Assembly: GCF_018446385.1 (NCBI RefSeq)
Contig: NC_055990.1
Location: forward strand, 131,266,996 to 131,330,995
Direction: 5' to 3'
Source: Zingiber officinale
Lineage: Eukaryota > Streptophyta > Magnoliopsida > Zingiberales > Zingiberaceae
Length of the DNA: 64,000 nt
Both the position numbers and the translations under genes were made by a program. Below the pieces are notes generated by a model. That model was not told the origin of the DNA, did not search any database, and saw only the letters and a program-made list of their open reading frames with translations. The stretch's first letter is position 1. Each line of letters opens with the position of its first letter. Shown here piece after piece: positions 22,864-35,335 of the stretch.

Positions 22864-24557
22864 TATTTACAGCATTTTCTTTGCTAGAAGCATTAAAGCA
22901 TCTGAACATGGCACCAACTCCTTTTCAATCATCTTATCATAGAAAATAAGTGCTCTCTGTATACCACCTCTGTTACAGTATGCTGTGATCAATGAATTAT
23001 ACATGCAGCTAGTAGGGGTCAAACCTTTCCTCCCCAAAATGCCAATAAATTTCTCAGCTTCACTCATTTTTCAACATTTGTAGAGGTTTTGAACCAAGGA
23101 CTTATAGACCCTCATACTGAGCTCAAGACCCATATACACCATCTCATACTAAAGTGTAATGATTTTCTGACAATCTCCAGTAGTTCCATAGCCATAAATT
23201 AGAATCAAATATATTTCTTGATCAGGGACAAGCCCCATGTTTAATAAAGATGTCAGAGTTCTGTTGGCTTCCTCAATATTTCCTGCTATGCAGAGTGTCT
23301 TTATCATCTCATTGCAAGTGCCAAGACTAGGCAAAAATCTACCTTCAAGCATCTTTTCACTATATCTCAAGCACTGATTTGTCCACCCATTTCTCGACAG
23401 ACCAACTATCAGATGATTATATGTCTCGTCATATGGTTTCAGTCCTATTGACACCATCTCTTCCATCATTTGAACTGCCTCTTCGATTCTTTCTTCCTCG
23501 GAATAAAATCCTATTAGACAAGTGTAAACATAAGAATTCAAGCTGCATCCCCTGTTGATCATTTCGTCCTTGGATTGAAGTGCCGAGTTCAGTTTGCACA
23601 ACTTGCAATAGCTAGCTACAATCAAAGAGTATGCAATATCATCAAACATCATGTTTCTTTGTAGCATTCTCTTCAAAAGAGTGATTGCTTCTTCAGGCCT
23701 ATCCTCCTCAATGATCCTAAAAGCCAGTGTAGTGTTCACAATAATGCCAGGGGTACATCTACTCCCACGATTTCTATCTAAAACACTCACAAACTTTGGC
23801 AAAACCCCTTCCTTGAGCATCACATCTATCATAACTTCAGTCGTTGTTTGGTTTGGGTATATTCTTCTTGCAAACATATATTCAAAGATCTTCCAAGCCA
23901 AATTATTCTGATCAGATCTCTGTGAAACATGAAGCATTGTGTTAAAGCTAATTATATTAGCGTCCAACCCATGATCTCCCATGTATCTGCAAGCATCAAA
24001 CGCTTCATTAGTCATTCTCTTATTCGAATACACCTGTAGCAAAAGATCAAAAACACGATGTCCGGGAAAAACTGCTTCGTAAGTGCTGAGAAGCACCTCC
24101 ACAATCGATGCATGTTGAGATGCAACTCTCTCTGTATACTTGCTGACTGCTGACTCCAGCAAAGCACGCGCATCGATAAGAAGGCCAGAACGAACAAGGA
24201 CATGAACAATGAAGCAATAAGATCGTAGACCGTGTTCGAAATGTTATGTCTAGGAGCACCAGTGGAAGAAAGTTAGCACCTTTTTTGCGTCAATGGGTTC
24301 CTTGAGGTAAAGTATCACTTGCTCCACCAAGGGTTCAGTGAGTTGTACTGATCCGAAACCAGCAGTTAGGTTGTCTAAGCTCCAACCTTTGTTGCTCACA
24401 TCGTTGATTATAGAGGAAAGATTGCGAAAATTTGGTTCTTTTTGCGGTTGTCGACAATGGCCTGAGTTTGCTTGGGAATTATTAGCAGGGAGGTGGAGAG
24501 ATTGGCGACGAACAAGTGTCAATTCACTGTCGAAGTAGCTGCTTGGGTCATATTTTG
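22864..24557 (-). pseudogene. PPR protein relic B (paralogue of relic A)
   Basis: It is closely similar to relic A from the SKYD motif (about 24,557) to the C-terminus. The presequence-coding part seen in relic A is replaced by unrelated sequence, so the duplication breakpoint lies near 24,557. Relative to relic A, FFHWCS is followed by TAG and then TAA (about 24,247-24,252), and further stops follow TITL (about 23,146-23,148) and LYKC (about 23,068). The central open part (23,149-24,162) holds most of the PPR repeats. Each relic keeps codons that are stops in the other, so the parent was intact when duplicated. Confidence 0.8.
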
Positions 24558-24831
24558 ATACGAACATCAATTTTGCCCTATTGATCCAAAAAATATTAAA
24601 CTTGGAATGAAAAAAAAATGTTAAGCAATTCAATTTGAATTCACAACCGAAAAAAAGAAACAGTTTAAAAGTAGAATCAGTGTGCAGATTCAATGTAACA
24701 AAGAACAAAGAGTAAAGAGTCTGAAGTCATTGCTTTGCAAACTTTAGGAATTAGTAGCAATATGCAATCCAGAGACAAAATTTACTGAAATATTCTAACA
24801 AGAAACTTATAGAGTTTTAGGATAAGCTAAC

Positions 24832-25731
24832 CTTCTATTCTTCAACCTCTCAAGGTTATCCCTCAGCTTCATGTCCAAGGCATTTGAAACAACCTGAGAA
24901 TACCTGCAATCTTTGTAATCTTTCTTCCTGTTCAAGAACCAATCAGGAATCTTGAACTGGCGTGGGCTTGCAACAACTGTCATCATATTCTGAAGTCCAG
25001 CAGCAGAAAGCTCGCCAGTCCTACAGAAAAGTAAAACTTACTAGCGCAATTAAATAAATTAAGAAGATTACTCTGCAGCAGGTTAATCAAAGAATATTTA
25101 GAAAGAAAAAAAATCTTTTGATCCTTTCACTATAACAAAAAGATGAACTTGCAAAGATATTTAAAGGAACACTAGGATCAACAACTTCCAAGGATAGCAA
25201 TCCATAGGAGAAAAAGAACAACCTTTTGTTAATGTCGACGTCGGCCTTCTTGCAAACGATATTGGTGAAGCGGCGGTCAATACCTTTGATAGAGGTAAAG
25301 GCGAACATGCTCTTCTGCTTCCCATCAACGTTCGTGTTCAGAACACGAAAATATGCTGGAAATCCTCGTTAGCGATCAGCGACTACCGAAAACAAAAAAA
25401 AAACAAAAAATCAACTAATTACTCGGAAGAAGGAAAAGGCAATTCAAGATCGAAACAACCAGGAGATCCATATTGGCGACGTCGGCCTTCTTGCAAACAA
25501 TATTGGCGAAGCGACGACCGCCAATATCTTTGATAGAGGTAAGGGCGAACATGCGATCTTCTGCTTCCCATCAACGTTCGTTCGTCCTCAGAACACAAAG
25601 AATATACTGGAAATGCCCGATGGCGACCAGCAACATCAACAATAAAAATTAAAAATCCACTAATTACTCGAAAGTAAGAAAAGGTTGTTCAAGATCGAAA
25701 CAACCGGTAGATGCATCGTATAACTCACCAT
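24832..25731 (-). pseudogene. Ribosomal protein S18 (uS13) relic
   Basis: The protein is a 40S-subunit head component. A first exon consists of leader plus ATG (25,729-25,731) followed at once by donor GTGAGT. A coding exon at 25,223-25,382 begins after TAG with [11 protein letters not shown] and continues [11 protein letters not shown] and [20 protein letters not shown], but a 1-bp deletion after FQHI shifts its frame. The next exon, 24,832-25,020, reads [20 protein letters not shown] and [18 protein letters not shown], joining in phase. The C-terminal exon (the RNHRGLRHYWG part) is missing where PPR relic B begins. A second, worse copy of the coding exon lies at 25,460-25,640. The structure looks like an intron-containing gene truncated by rearrangement, not a processed copy. 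Confidence 0.8.
25455..25645 (-). pseudogene. Duplicated S18 coding exon, degraded
   Basis: The minus strand reads LVAIGHFQYILCVLRTNE, then a 4-bp duplication (CGAA) shifts the frame. Further along, DGKQK and [11 protein letters not shown]-like sequence is recognisable in other frames. The AG splice acceptor present in the neighbouring exon is not conserved. It is a tandem duplicate of the exon at 25,223-25,382. Confidence 0.7.
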
Positions 25732-25849
25732 TGTCTCAACTAGGGTTCTACGCTCCTCTTCTCGCTCTGAGCGACGACAAAGCAAAGAGCGAAAAACTAG
25801 GAACCAACGATCTATTCATTAGGGTAAGAAGAGTTTAATTTCTTAATCT

Positions 25850-26870
25850 TGTTTTTCATTGACTAAGAGTTGGTTTAACAAGTATGTCCCACGCTTTCCC
25901 ATTTACATTCCGACCGGTGCCTCGTCAGCCTTACACAATTCTTATTTGATTTAAGTTAATTAGAAAACAAAATTCGAATTTTAGTTTCCTAAAAATCAAG
26001 CAAAATTTAAAAAAACAAATTTATTTATGCTAAAAAATTTATTTTGAAGGCACAATGAATTCATTCACAACATAGTAAAAAAGAAACTCGAGATTAGGAT
26101 AATTGATGCAAATTAGTTCAATATTGAATCTAATTGATACCTCCACTAACCTATTCCATGAAAAACATGCATGAATACTCCATTAACCTATTCCACGAAA
26201 AACATGAATGAATACCTTAATTTCTTAAGGGCATGTAAATATCATAAATTCTAAAAACAAAAAAAAAAACAAGTAAAACCATCCCTGACTGTCTCTAGAC
26301 CACACTGTTAGGAAAGAATAAATCAAAAAATCAAAACAAAATCATCATGTCAAAGAGTATTTATGCTGGCTTCACCCGTACTAAACGATTCAATTTTGCA
26401 AATCTACCAGTGGTGACATATGATGACAAGCTCTGCTATACTCAGAACTTTGAAGGCAAGAAAATTTCATAAAATGTGACAACAAAAAAAAAACGACAAA
26501 TACACTTGTCCACAGCGCCCCCGCCAACCCGTCCCAGGGTTCATAGCATAAAATAGTTCATATGAAAGGGTTCATAGCATATGCATTAAAAGGCAACTCC
26601 AAAATGCAAACGCATAGTAGTATTCGTGGGCACAAAAGCATAGATGATAATATTAAAAGAAAAAGGAAAACAATACTCATCAAAATCAATTCAAGCCACA
26701 AACCATGTGTAATAAGATGTCTTTCTACGAACCAAGGAATCTGTCTCTGCACATACTGATATGGAAAGAAAGAGCATACGTAGCAATGACCCAGGAAGCT
26801 GTCTGTGCACTATCGCATTGTTATAACATGACAAGGTCTGCGGCCTAAAGAACAATTGCCTTGATGGATT
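25850..26870. other. Spacer between S18 relic and DRB 3' end
   Basis: No gene recognised. From about 26,050 it parallels 21,600-21,890 and is therefore the 3' flank of DRB. Confidence 0.5.
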
Positions 26871-29800
26871 TTAGAAGTCCAAACTGACGGCAACCCAGCT
26901 ATCATCGCTGAAGGGTAGAGTGATTCCACCTTCAGGCAAAACCACGTCAGCTTTGCGAGGATAAACTTGGACCCTATTGCACAGCATTGAGCGACTGCTT
27001 CCCGGCATGGGAAGTTCACTGTGAGCGCTTGTGAAGTTATGACGAGTGGAGCAGTCAGGACTGTAGGATGATGCTGAGCTGCCAGATTCAGGGAGATCTT
27101 GAAGGGGTTATTTTCCATTCTTACTAGCACTGGTATGCCCTTGCTTCTCCATAGGATCATGCTCATCTACCCATGATCAGATGCAAAAAAAAAAATAAAG
27201 GCAAATTGAAATTGGAATTTGATTAATATTGCAAGTGCAATGATTCACCTTGCAGAATTTCTTTAATTGTAATGGCACTTGCACATTCTTGATTCTTGAC
27301 ATGGCCAGGATCAGTTGCAAATCAATTAGCTAACTATAAACAAACATGATGAACAACTAGAGAATGTAAAATGGTCCACCTTGCAGGATTTCGCTAATTT
27401 TAATTTCACTTCCAGGTTCTTGCTTCTGTACATGGTCATGGTCATGTTCATCTTCTGCACCATCAACTTCAAAATTTTAGCAATTATAATCAGACATGAT
27501 AAAAATCCATACCATACCGTTTAAGACTTCATTATGTATGCCAAAAGCAAAATTGTTATAGCTACTCATGAGTTGGATGAAAGATGGAGTATATGAATGA
27601 GGCTCAATTTATAAGCATTATATGTGGTTTTTATACATTATATAGTGCTCAGACCATGCATAGACAAGTATACTTAAGTTGAAGAATAAGCTAAACAAGA
27701 AAATCATCTACACACCAATACAACCTGTCTTTGAAGAGTTTGTGTTGATTATTGGCACTAATGTTGAAGCAGCAGGTTCAGATTCCATATGCTCTTCCAA
27801 TATTGAAGATAAATGGGAAGAAAATCTGCTTGACCACCTGAAAGGTATTAAATAAAACTGATTTTTTTAATTCCATATAGAATAGCTAGATAAAGAATCA
27901 AAATAACTTCAAAATCACTTGAGCTGATTGTCTAAACAATATATACAATTCTCCATGAGTTAAACAAATTTCTAAAGTAAATTATAAAACAAAAAAAATT
28001 ATTAAATAATCTCACACAACCCTTACCATCATATTTTGACAGGGGGTAATACTATTAAAGTTTCTAACAAGACAGGAAAAAAGTAGTTTTAGGATAGTAT
28101 GGGTGGGGATGACTACCATCCATACTACCCCTACTGAGAAACCATAAAATGACATATTTGAGGGGGAAAACCGTAACTTACTTTGGTAAAGATAAGAATA
28201 TGCGATCTTTGCAGCATTCGTTTCTGCCTGTCTCTTGGTTTTCGCTGCATCTCCCTGAAATAATTTGCCTTTGATTTCAACAGTGACAGAGAAAGTAGGA
28301 ACATGACTTTCACCATATCTCGTTGTGTTATACTCTGGCATAGGCAACCCTTCTTTTTGTACTAATTCCTGCAATAGATTCTTGTACATAATGCCATCAT
28401 CCTGCAAAAGAAAAAAAAAACAAATTAATGAATCAGAGCCAATTGTTAATTGTAAAAAAAATAATGCTTAAAAAGCTGAACCCTTGCACCTGCTGATCAC
28501 CAAACAATGACATCAAAGCAACTTTTGCAGCAGAATGTTCAGCTTCCTTAACAGTATAACAATATGATGTGCTCTCAAAAGTTTGCTCATCAACTTTAAC
28601 AGTAGCTTTGAATTGAAGAGCATGACAAACATAGGTATATGTTGGTAGACATTTAGCTTGCTTCTGAAGATATATCTGAAGTTGGTTCTTGTATGAAACT
28701 TGATTGCCTTTCAACAAATTCAACAAAATGTCATTATTATAGCAGCTTGTGGAAATACATGATAGAGTTACAAACAGAACTAACTTTAGAATATACTAAT
28801 TCTCAAACCATATTTATTTGAAATTTAGGATTCTTTAAAGCACCTGAATTTCACATCTGTACACTGGGAAAAAATATTTTCCACTGAAGTAACAATATTA
28901 ATTTCAATAAATAGTTAATTAATCATCTTCCATGATCCTATTTGGCATTAAGAAATATTTTGCTAATTATATATATATCTTAAAAGAGTCCATAATATTT
29001 GGAACAACCACTGCTAGGTGGCAATGATGATATATTGCAAGAAGATGTAAAGTTAAGCCATATATAAGAAACTTGATGGAAAACTTTTGAGCAAACTTCC
29101 ATCAGCTCTGAAAATTTCCAGCTCATAACAGTAAGATAAATCTCTTGCATGAGGAGGGCATAAATACCCCAACAAAAATACAAACTAAAAAAACACATTT
29201 TGTAAAATTTGTTTTATCCAATAAACAAAAGCAAAAAAATTAAAATAGAAATAACATGCCCAAAGTAGTCCAAGGCTAAGTTCTATTTGTGATTGTCCAG
29301 TCCAATTTCAAGAACGAAAACATGCCTGATGCAACAAGAATATCGTAACACAGAAAAGCTCAGACTTTAGACTCACCTTAGAGGGAAAATATTATTAAAC
29401 TAAAAGATTAACAAATTCATGGGATCCAAATCCCATTTATAGACTTGGAATAAGATCAAATCGTCAAAGAAAAAGTCTGCTTTACCTCTAATATTTAAAA
29501 AGAACTTTTAAAGGCTTTATTTTTTTTTTTTGAAAAAAACTAAAATGAACTTTTACCGCTCTTGAATATCAAAGAACATATAAAAATTTTTAATTCAACA
29601 ATATCAAATTGAAAATAAAAATCTAAATTGATCTCCAAATTGAGTCCATGATTATATACTTCTCACCCAACTATTAAAAAAAAGTCATATATCATAACTG
29701 GAATTGCTTGAAGGTATAAAAACTTTTCACATAGTTCTCAATGATAACTTGAAAGAATTTGAATAAAATAGCAGATCCTATAGTGTCAAAGAAAAGAGGT

Positions 29801-31909
29801 ACCTAAGACACAAAAACTAATGATTTCATTGATCCAAACCAAGGTGAAGGGAAAAAATGAGATGGTAACACATTCAAACATATAGCATCTTCTTCCCAAG
29901 TAAATTAGCATTCAAAATATTCCACCGAAAATAAAATTATCTAACTAGTTTAAAAACTATTTATCATAGAAATTTTGTCATCTAAGTCTTATGGTACAAC
30001 TATATGGAATAGTTTCCTATGGAGACTTTCAAATGTGTAAATTTATAGGACAAATTGTCAATATTATACTAGCATAAGTAAATTATTAGAATATCACATG
30101 TAAATCATTGCATGACCATATACTTAGCATGCTTAGTATGAACAGGTCTTACAAGTGCAGAGAACATTTTGAAGTCGGAATGTACAAGGAACAAACAGGC
30201 ACACATCACAAAATTTCTCATCTCCATCTAGCAAGTAGGAATTTTATTTGTATGAAAATAAAGTTGCTCTTATTTACTTTGGTATATCAATTATCAAAAT
30301 TTATCTGAAAAAGGATATAAATTGATAATAACATGGGCTACTAAAATTGTTTCCAAAAGCAGCATGTGCTATGCAAGGCTTTGCAGTATGCATATGTGAT
30401 ATGCACCATCATTATTTGATCAAAATAAAAGCAAAATTAATCTACCAATTATGTAGATATATAGCAATATGTGACCACATGTAGATCACATCTTAGATTG
30501 GATCAAGTAAATTCTTATCAAGCATAATCATCTTACAAGTTACAAGCAATGGAATATGTTGGACAGGAAAAAAATAAATGATAAATGGTTGACTTTATGT
30601 AGAATCCCTGCAAATTTGAGTGAACAACAAAAAATCAAAAGAAACCTTGAGTACAAAAGGCCAAACAAGATCCATAATCCATTGGCTACAAAAAAGCGGA
30701 AGAAAGTGCAAATAACTAGTTGATTGATAATTTTAAGAAAATGTAACACCAAAAGGGGCAGATTATTCTATTGAGAAAACAACAAATAATGTTTTTTAAG
30801 CATAGAGGAATTAAAATCTTATTTTTCTGGTATTATTCATTAAGTTCTTGTATCTATTGTGTGATTGTTTAGATTAATTAAGTTCTTAAACATTGTTTAA
30901 ATTATAAAAACTCCAAAAAAAATTGTCCATACAATTTTCAGCAACGCCCTATTCTGTATCGAGGTTATGATTATGTTGTGCTTGCGAACAACCTACACAC
31001 TATGTGTTGACCCTACTGCACACATCCAGATGTCTTTTCAAAATCTTGGCTATACAGTAAATTTATATCATGTCTCACTTAACAAGATCAATAAAAAAAA
31101 AAATTTAGAGGATGTTTTGATATTATAAAGTTTATTTATTTTTTTTCGAATTGCATTAGAAAAATCTGCTGGGGCAACTAGAGCAACAATCCAAAGCTAG
31201 TAATCCACCATAAAAAGAGATATATGCATATGAAGATAAGCAGAGTACTAAATGGTGATTTGAAAAACTTGAATTAAGCAAATTATCGATAAAATGAAAG
31301 CAAACATGATGCCTGAAAGTTATAGCTAATTTACATACTCAGTCAATTTTAAGCCACTAAACTAGAAGATGCCTCTCTATGCTATGCTAGCTATACACAA
31401 CGGAAACCTACACAAAACAAGAAAAAACAAGAGAAAAAAATGTTAGCAAAACTTAAAAAATGGAAAAACTTCGATTTCAAATACAAAGATCAAATAGAAG
31501 AAATTTGATTTAAAATTCCGCCTCAAGCAATGCGCATATTCCATAGAACCATTAATCAACCGAGCTTCCCCGTCGAAAAAGCACTCCCAGACGCAAAATA
31601 CAAGATTCAAGAATAGAAAAGCTCACCAAGATCTATAGGAAGGGCCGGTGCAGGGGTTGGAGGCGGTGGTAAGTCCACGGGCGGCGACTGCGGGACCACG
31701 TCAGAGAGCTGCTCGAAAGCGATCAGCGCGGCCTTGTTCTGAGCTTCCTTGGATGTCCGGGAGAGATCGGGGGAGTGGAACGAGGAGCCGTTGACGGTGA
31801 CGGTAGCGCTAAAGCGGAAATTGTGGGCAGGGCCGTCATGTGAGGTGGCGTACTCCGGAAGCGACCATTGCTGGCGCTGGCAGAGCTCCTGGAGCCGGCT
31901 CTTGTGCAT
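26871..31909 (-). CDS. Double-stranded RNA-binding (DRB) family gene, three dsRBMs; 3' half damaged
   Basis: DRB proteins assist Dicer-like enzymes in small-RNA production. Exons by GT-AG signals: 1, 31,627-31,909; 2, 28,490-28,707; 3, 28,182-28,401; 4, 27,725-27,837; 5, 27,380-27,454; 6, about 27,250-27,314; 7, 26,871-27,166. Exons 1-3 join in phase and each encodes one dsRBM. The last exon carries the family-like end [20 protein letters not shown], then TAA at 26,871-26,873. Three faults lie downstream of the dsRBMs. All visible exon 4 acceptors give a frame that stops after about 26 residues. Exon 6 has AA where AG is expected (its relic keeps CAG). Exon 7 has TAA where the relic has CAA. 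A truncated three-dsRBM protein remains possible. Intron 1 is 2.9 kb, AT-rich and without other genes. Confidence 0.7.
28182..28401 (-). CDS. DRB exon 3: dsRBM 3
   Basis: After a clear GCAG acceptor the frame reads [18 protein letters not shown], then [14 protein letters not shown] and [16 protein letters not shown]. Donor GTAAGT starts at 28,181 after CAA-A, leaving phase 1. Loss of one G at this AAG|GTAAG-type site would explain the frame mismatch with exon 4 (inference). Confidence 0.85.
28490..28707 (-). CDS. DRB exon 2: dsRBM 2
   Basis: It begins after AAAG in phase 1 ([17 protein letters not shown]) and has [14 protein letters not shown] and the helix 2 motif [15 protein letters not shown]. 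It ends in phase 0 at CAGCAG|GTGC. Confidence 0.85.
31627..31909 (-). CDS. DRB exon 1: start codon and dsRBM 1
   Basis: The start is ATG at 31,909 ([20 protein letters not shown]), the usual position directly at the first helix of a DRB dsRBM. Helix 2 has [17 protein letters not shown] Pro-rich linker follows and the exon ends in phase 1 at CTTG|GTGAGC. A nearly identical exon is at 52,610-52,892. Confidence 0.85.
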
Positions 31910-32709
31910 ATCCGGGACGATTCCCGATTGCGATCGGCGACGAGGAAAGGAAAATGGGTGGTGGAAGTGAATCGAAAGTAAAAGTAGCGGTGGAATGGAA
32001 AGGGTAAAGGGAGGGTTTTGGTGGAGTGCAACCGGCAGTGTAGGCCGCGCGACCCGAGGAGACTGATGGGACGGTTACATTTACTAAATAAACCCGATAA
32101 TAAAATAAAATTGGGCAGAGAGTCTTCACGAGTTCATATTATTTTCGTGTTTAGAGAATAAAAAACTTCGACGTACCAAGTTGTCAATTCCATTTTCGTC
32201 TCGTGAATAGATGTCATGTCGTACAGAAGTTTATACACTAGTTTATTAATATTCTCATATTTAAATATGTATATATATATATATAATAAAAATTAAGACT
32301 GAGATATATTTTATCATAATATTTTTAATGATAAAAGCTCTAAATAAATTTTGTTGGGATCCTATTATATGACATTAATAATATGAAAGTTCATTAAAAA
32401 TATTTTCAATGATTAAAACTCTAAATGAATTTTTTTTATGATCCAATTCATAGCATGAGCATGTCTTCATGAATATTATATCAAATTCAAGATAAAAGAA
32501 TATATTTATATTTTCACTACTACTTTTAAATTAAAACCTCAAACCTCATCTCTACAATGGTTGAACATTTTTTATTCAGCTTTTTAGATTTTACAAACCT
32601 CTTATAAATCTTACATTGAAGTTGTCTTCAGAATCATACTAATTTTTTTTAATAAAAAAATGTCTCATCTATTTGTCTATATAAAATGATAAAATTATGT
32701 AACTAGTCT
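31910..32709 (-). promoter_or_regulatory. DRB 5' region
   Basis: This lies upstream of the DRB start and is shared with copy 3 (52,893-53,697). It contains a (TA)n tract near 32,268-32,285 that is much longer in copy 3. A retroelement ORF begins beyond 32,710, so the native promoter space is about 800 bp. No single core-promoter element can be fixed by eye. Confidence 0.4.
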
Positions 32710-34140
32710 CTAGTTGTTGCATAAATAGAGGAAACAACATTTCTCAACCTCTAATGTGAAAGAAGATAAAGAGAATAGTATTGGAAGGGTGGAAGAAGAT
32801 GTGGAGGAGGACGATAAAGAAGTGTGAAGTGAAAGAGGAGAAAAGAGAAAAGGAGGATCCTGAGTTTCTTTGGGTGGGTAAAGGAATTTGTTCTGGGAAG
32901 GACATAACAAACTCAGCACTTTGAATGGAAGGGTCTTCCTGTGGATGAATAGTGGGGAAGCGATAATAAGATATAAGGAAGATAGGGTAAGTTCAGGAGA
33001 AGTGATTTGAATATCTCCTATGGGCATATCTTCAGGAACAGAAATAACTCATTTCTTGAGGAGGGGCGCTAAGGTTAACCGCCACCTAGGGTGTTTTCTT
33101 GTAGGAGTAGTTTCCGGTGTCTGCTCTTGTAGCTCTAAAGGGGTGTCCTCTGGCAGGGGGGGTAAATTTGTGGTCGTCTCCTCGGAAATAGTGTGAGAGC
33201 TAGAAGCGATCACAGGTTGGATAGAGGGTTCAGACAAAGGAGTATTAGAAGGTTGAACTGGCTCGGCATTAAGCTCTGCATTGAGCTCTCATTTCTTGGC
33301 CAGTAATACCTCCTCTTCTACGTTAATTTCCTTGTCAACCAGAGCTCTGAATACAGCATCCACTACAATAAATAAAAGAGTATTTTAGTTAGTAAAAGAG
33401 TAATAGTTAAGATGTCAAAACTTACCAAAGGAACATTGTAATCTCTTTTGAACAGAGCTCAGGCCAAAAAGATACAGAAGATCACTACGTATCCATTCAT
33501 GAATAAAAAAGTCGTAACTAAGCAATCTATTGTAATAATAAAAAAAAGACTGGTTGTTGATTAAGTTCTTTTACATCATGAAGAGGGGAGAAAGAAGATT
33601 ACCATGGGGTAGACCATGTAATAGGTCTAGGAAATTTTATAAAGAAAAAACGTGATTTCCAACCCTTGTTGGATGACGGCATGTCTGTAAAGAACAACAT
33701 CTTGGGACGAGATTGGAAGAGGAATACTCCCGGCTCCGATTTTTTTGGATAAGAGAACATGAAGAAGTTTTGAGGAGTGAGAGGGATACTGAAAAGGCGA
33801 AATAACATGAACAACCTATATAGATATCGAAAAGCATTTGGAGCAAATTGTTATAAAGGAATACCGAAATATTGTCTTATCTCCGATAAGAATGGAGGAA
33901 TAGGGAAGCATAAACCTGCCACCAATTGATCTTTGAAGAAGGTAACATAGTCATCAAGAGGAAGATGGGGATAAGACTCAGGGTGCGGTACCTTGATATG
34001 ATATTCTTTAAGGATTTCCTACTGAGAGCGAATGGAAATTCGATCGACAGTACTAAAGGAAGAATGGGTTTGAGCATACCAAGGAGCTAGTAATTCCTCA
34101 TCGGAGAAAGTCGAAAGAGAGAATCACCAGAAAGTGAGTT
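32710..34140 (-). pseudogene. Gypsy-associated ORF, PF04195-like domain, copy 2
   Basis: The N-terminal part (about 33,840-34,140) has KVPHPESYPHLPLDDYVTFF and QLVAGLCFPIPPFLSEIRQY, with a TAG before EILKEY that is a Tyr codon in copy 3. After FGIPL and a TAA the frame continues to ITWSTPW (33,599). Then come a short LFKRDYNVPL piece before a GTAAGT (about 33,420-33,460) and a hydrophilic Glu/Leu-rich part (33,250-33,360, DAVFRALVDKE). A low-complexity tail lies towards 32,710. The pieces are separated by intron-like signals. I cannot say what the protein did. Confidence 0.55.
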
Positions 34141-34444
34141 GAGGAAGATGAAGAGTAAAGAAATAAGAAAGATTTAGGGTTTTAGGGGGATATAAGGATC
34201 GTCGTTAAATTGAAACAACTCGTGAAAGGAGGAGCGCTGATTTGCTAATAAGAATGTGATGGTACATTGATAAAAAAGCATATTAAAGGTAGCTTCAAGA
34301 AATAGGAAAAAATGCTACGTGACACTCATCTATAAAGAGACATTTATGATAGACAGAACAGACCAAATCATATGCTGAGATGTCATATCTTCGAACATTC
34401 TCTTTCCATTGAAAGACCAATCACTGATGAGATAATTTTGAAAA

Positions 34445-35306
34445 TGTTGGATATTGGGGCCTAAATGGACCAATACGATTTTGAGGAGGAAAAATCGGAA
34501 GCCATCAATTGTTGAAAGTCGTAATTGACTTCAAAATTGAAATCTACGTTTCGCGTAGATAGATTTAGACTATTAATTTGCTCAAAACCGATTAAGGGTG
34601 AATGAGAAATTAATGTTCAAAGTCGGCCCAAAATAACGTTGGTTATTCATTAAGGAAATGCAAGGGAGAATAGTCCCACATCGGAAATTTCCGATGTGCA
34701 TTCCTTACTTATTAATGATGTTGAGTTATTGGAGTTAACTCAGAAAAGTACCAGGTAAGTATGGTGGATCGCTTGTGATGCGATCTAGAGCGTTGGATCA
34801 CAATGAATCACGATCTGACGGCTTGGGATGAGACATGATCTGAAGCATCGGATCAATGGATCCAGATCCGATGGCTGATAGATCTGAGGGTCACAACTCT
34901 TAGATCTGATGGATGAGATTAAAGGGGCTATGTGAAGGGTTATAACTCTTCAGTCCGGACGGCCCAGATTAATCCACCCAAAGGTCACACCTCTCCCTAA
35001 AGCCTCTTCCTTCTGTATAAATAGAACCCTCCAGATTGGAATCAAATCACTCAACTTAATCTTCTCTTCCTCAAGTATTCACTCACTCATCTTGTGCATT
35101 CAAGAGTCCAAGAAGCCTACGAGAAGGTTCGCTGGTCTCGGAAGTCGGAGTGCTACGATTCCGAGACGATTGTCGTCGTTGTATCTTGGGAACGAATTGC
35201 AACAATCCGTTAAGCACCGTAGCGGAGCAATATCGTTTACGGAGATAGTGTCGAACACTAGCCTCGACGATCAGTTTGCATACTCCGGAATTTACCGGAA
35301 ACAACA
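34445..35306 (+). repeat. Copia 5' LTR
   Basis: It begins TGTTGGATATTGGGGCC and ends CCGGAAACAACA; 862 bp. A TATA-like TGTATAAATAGAACCC lies near 35,015-35,030. It lacks about 295 bp present in the 3' LTR. Confidence 0.95.
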
Positions 35307-35335
35307 GTCGTAAACGATATTCCGTACAAACTGAT

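Noticed and set aside
31749-31970. ORFs on other frames of DRB exon 1 (also at 52,616-53,112)
   Set aside because: The dsRBM frame explains this region; the others are shadows of GC-rich coding sequence.
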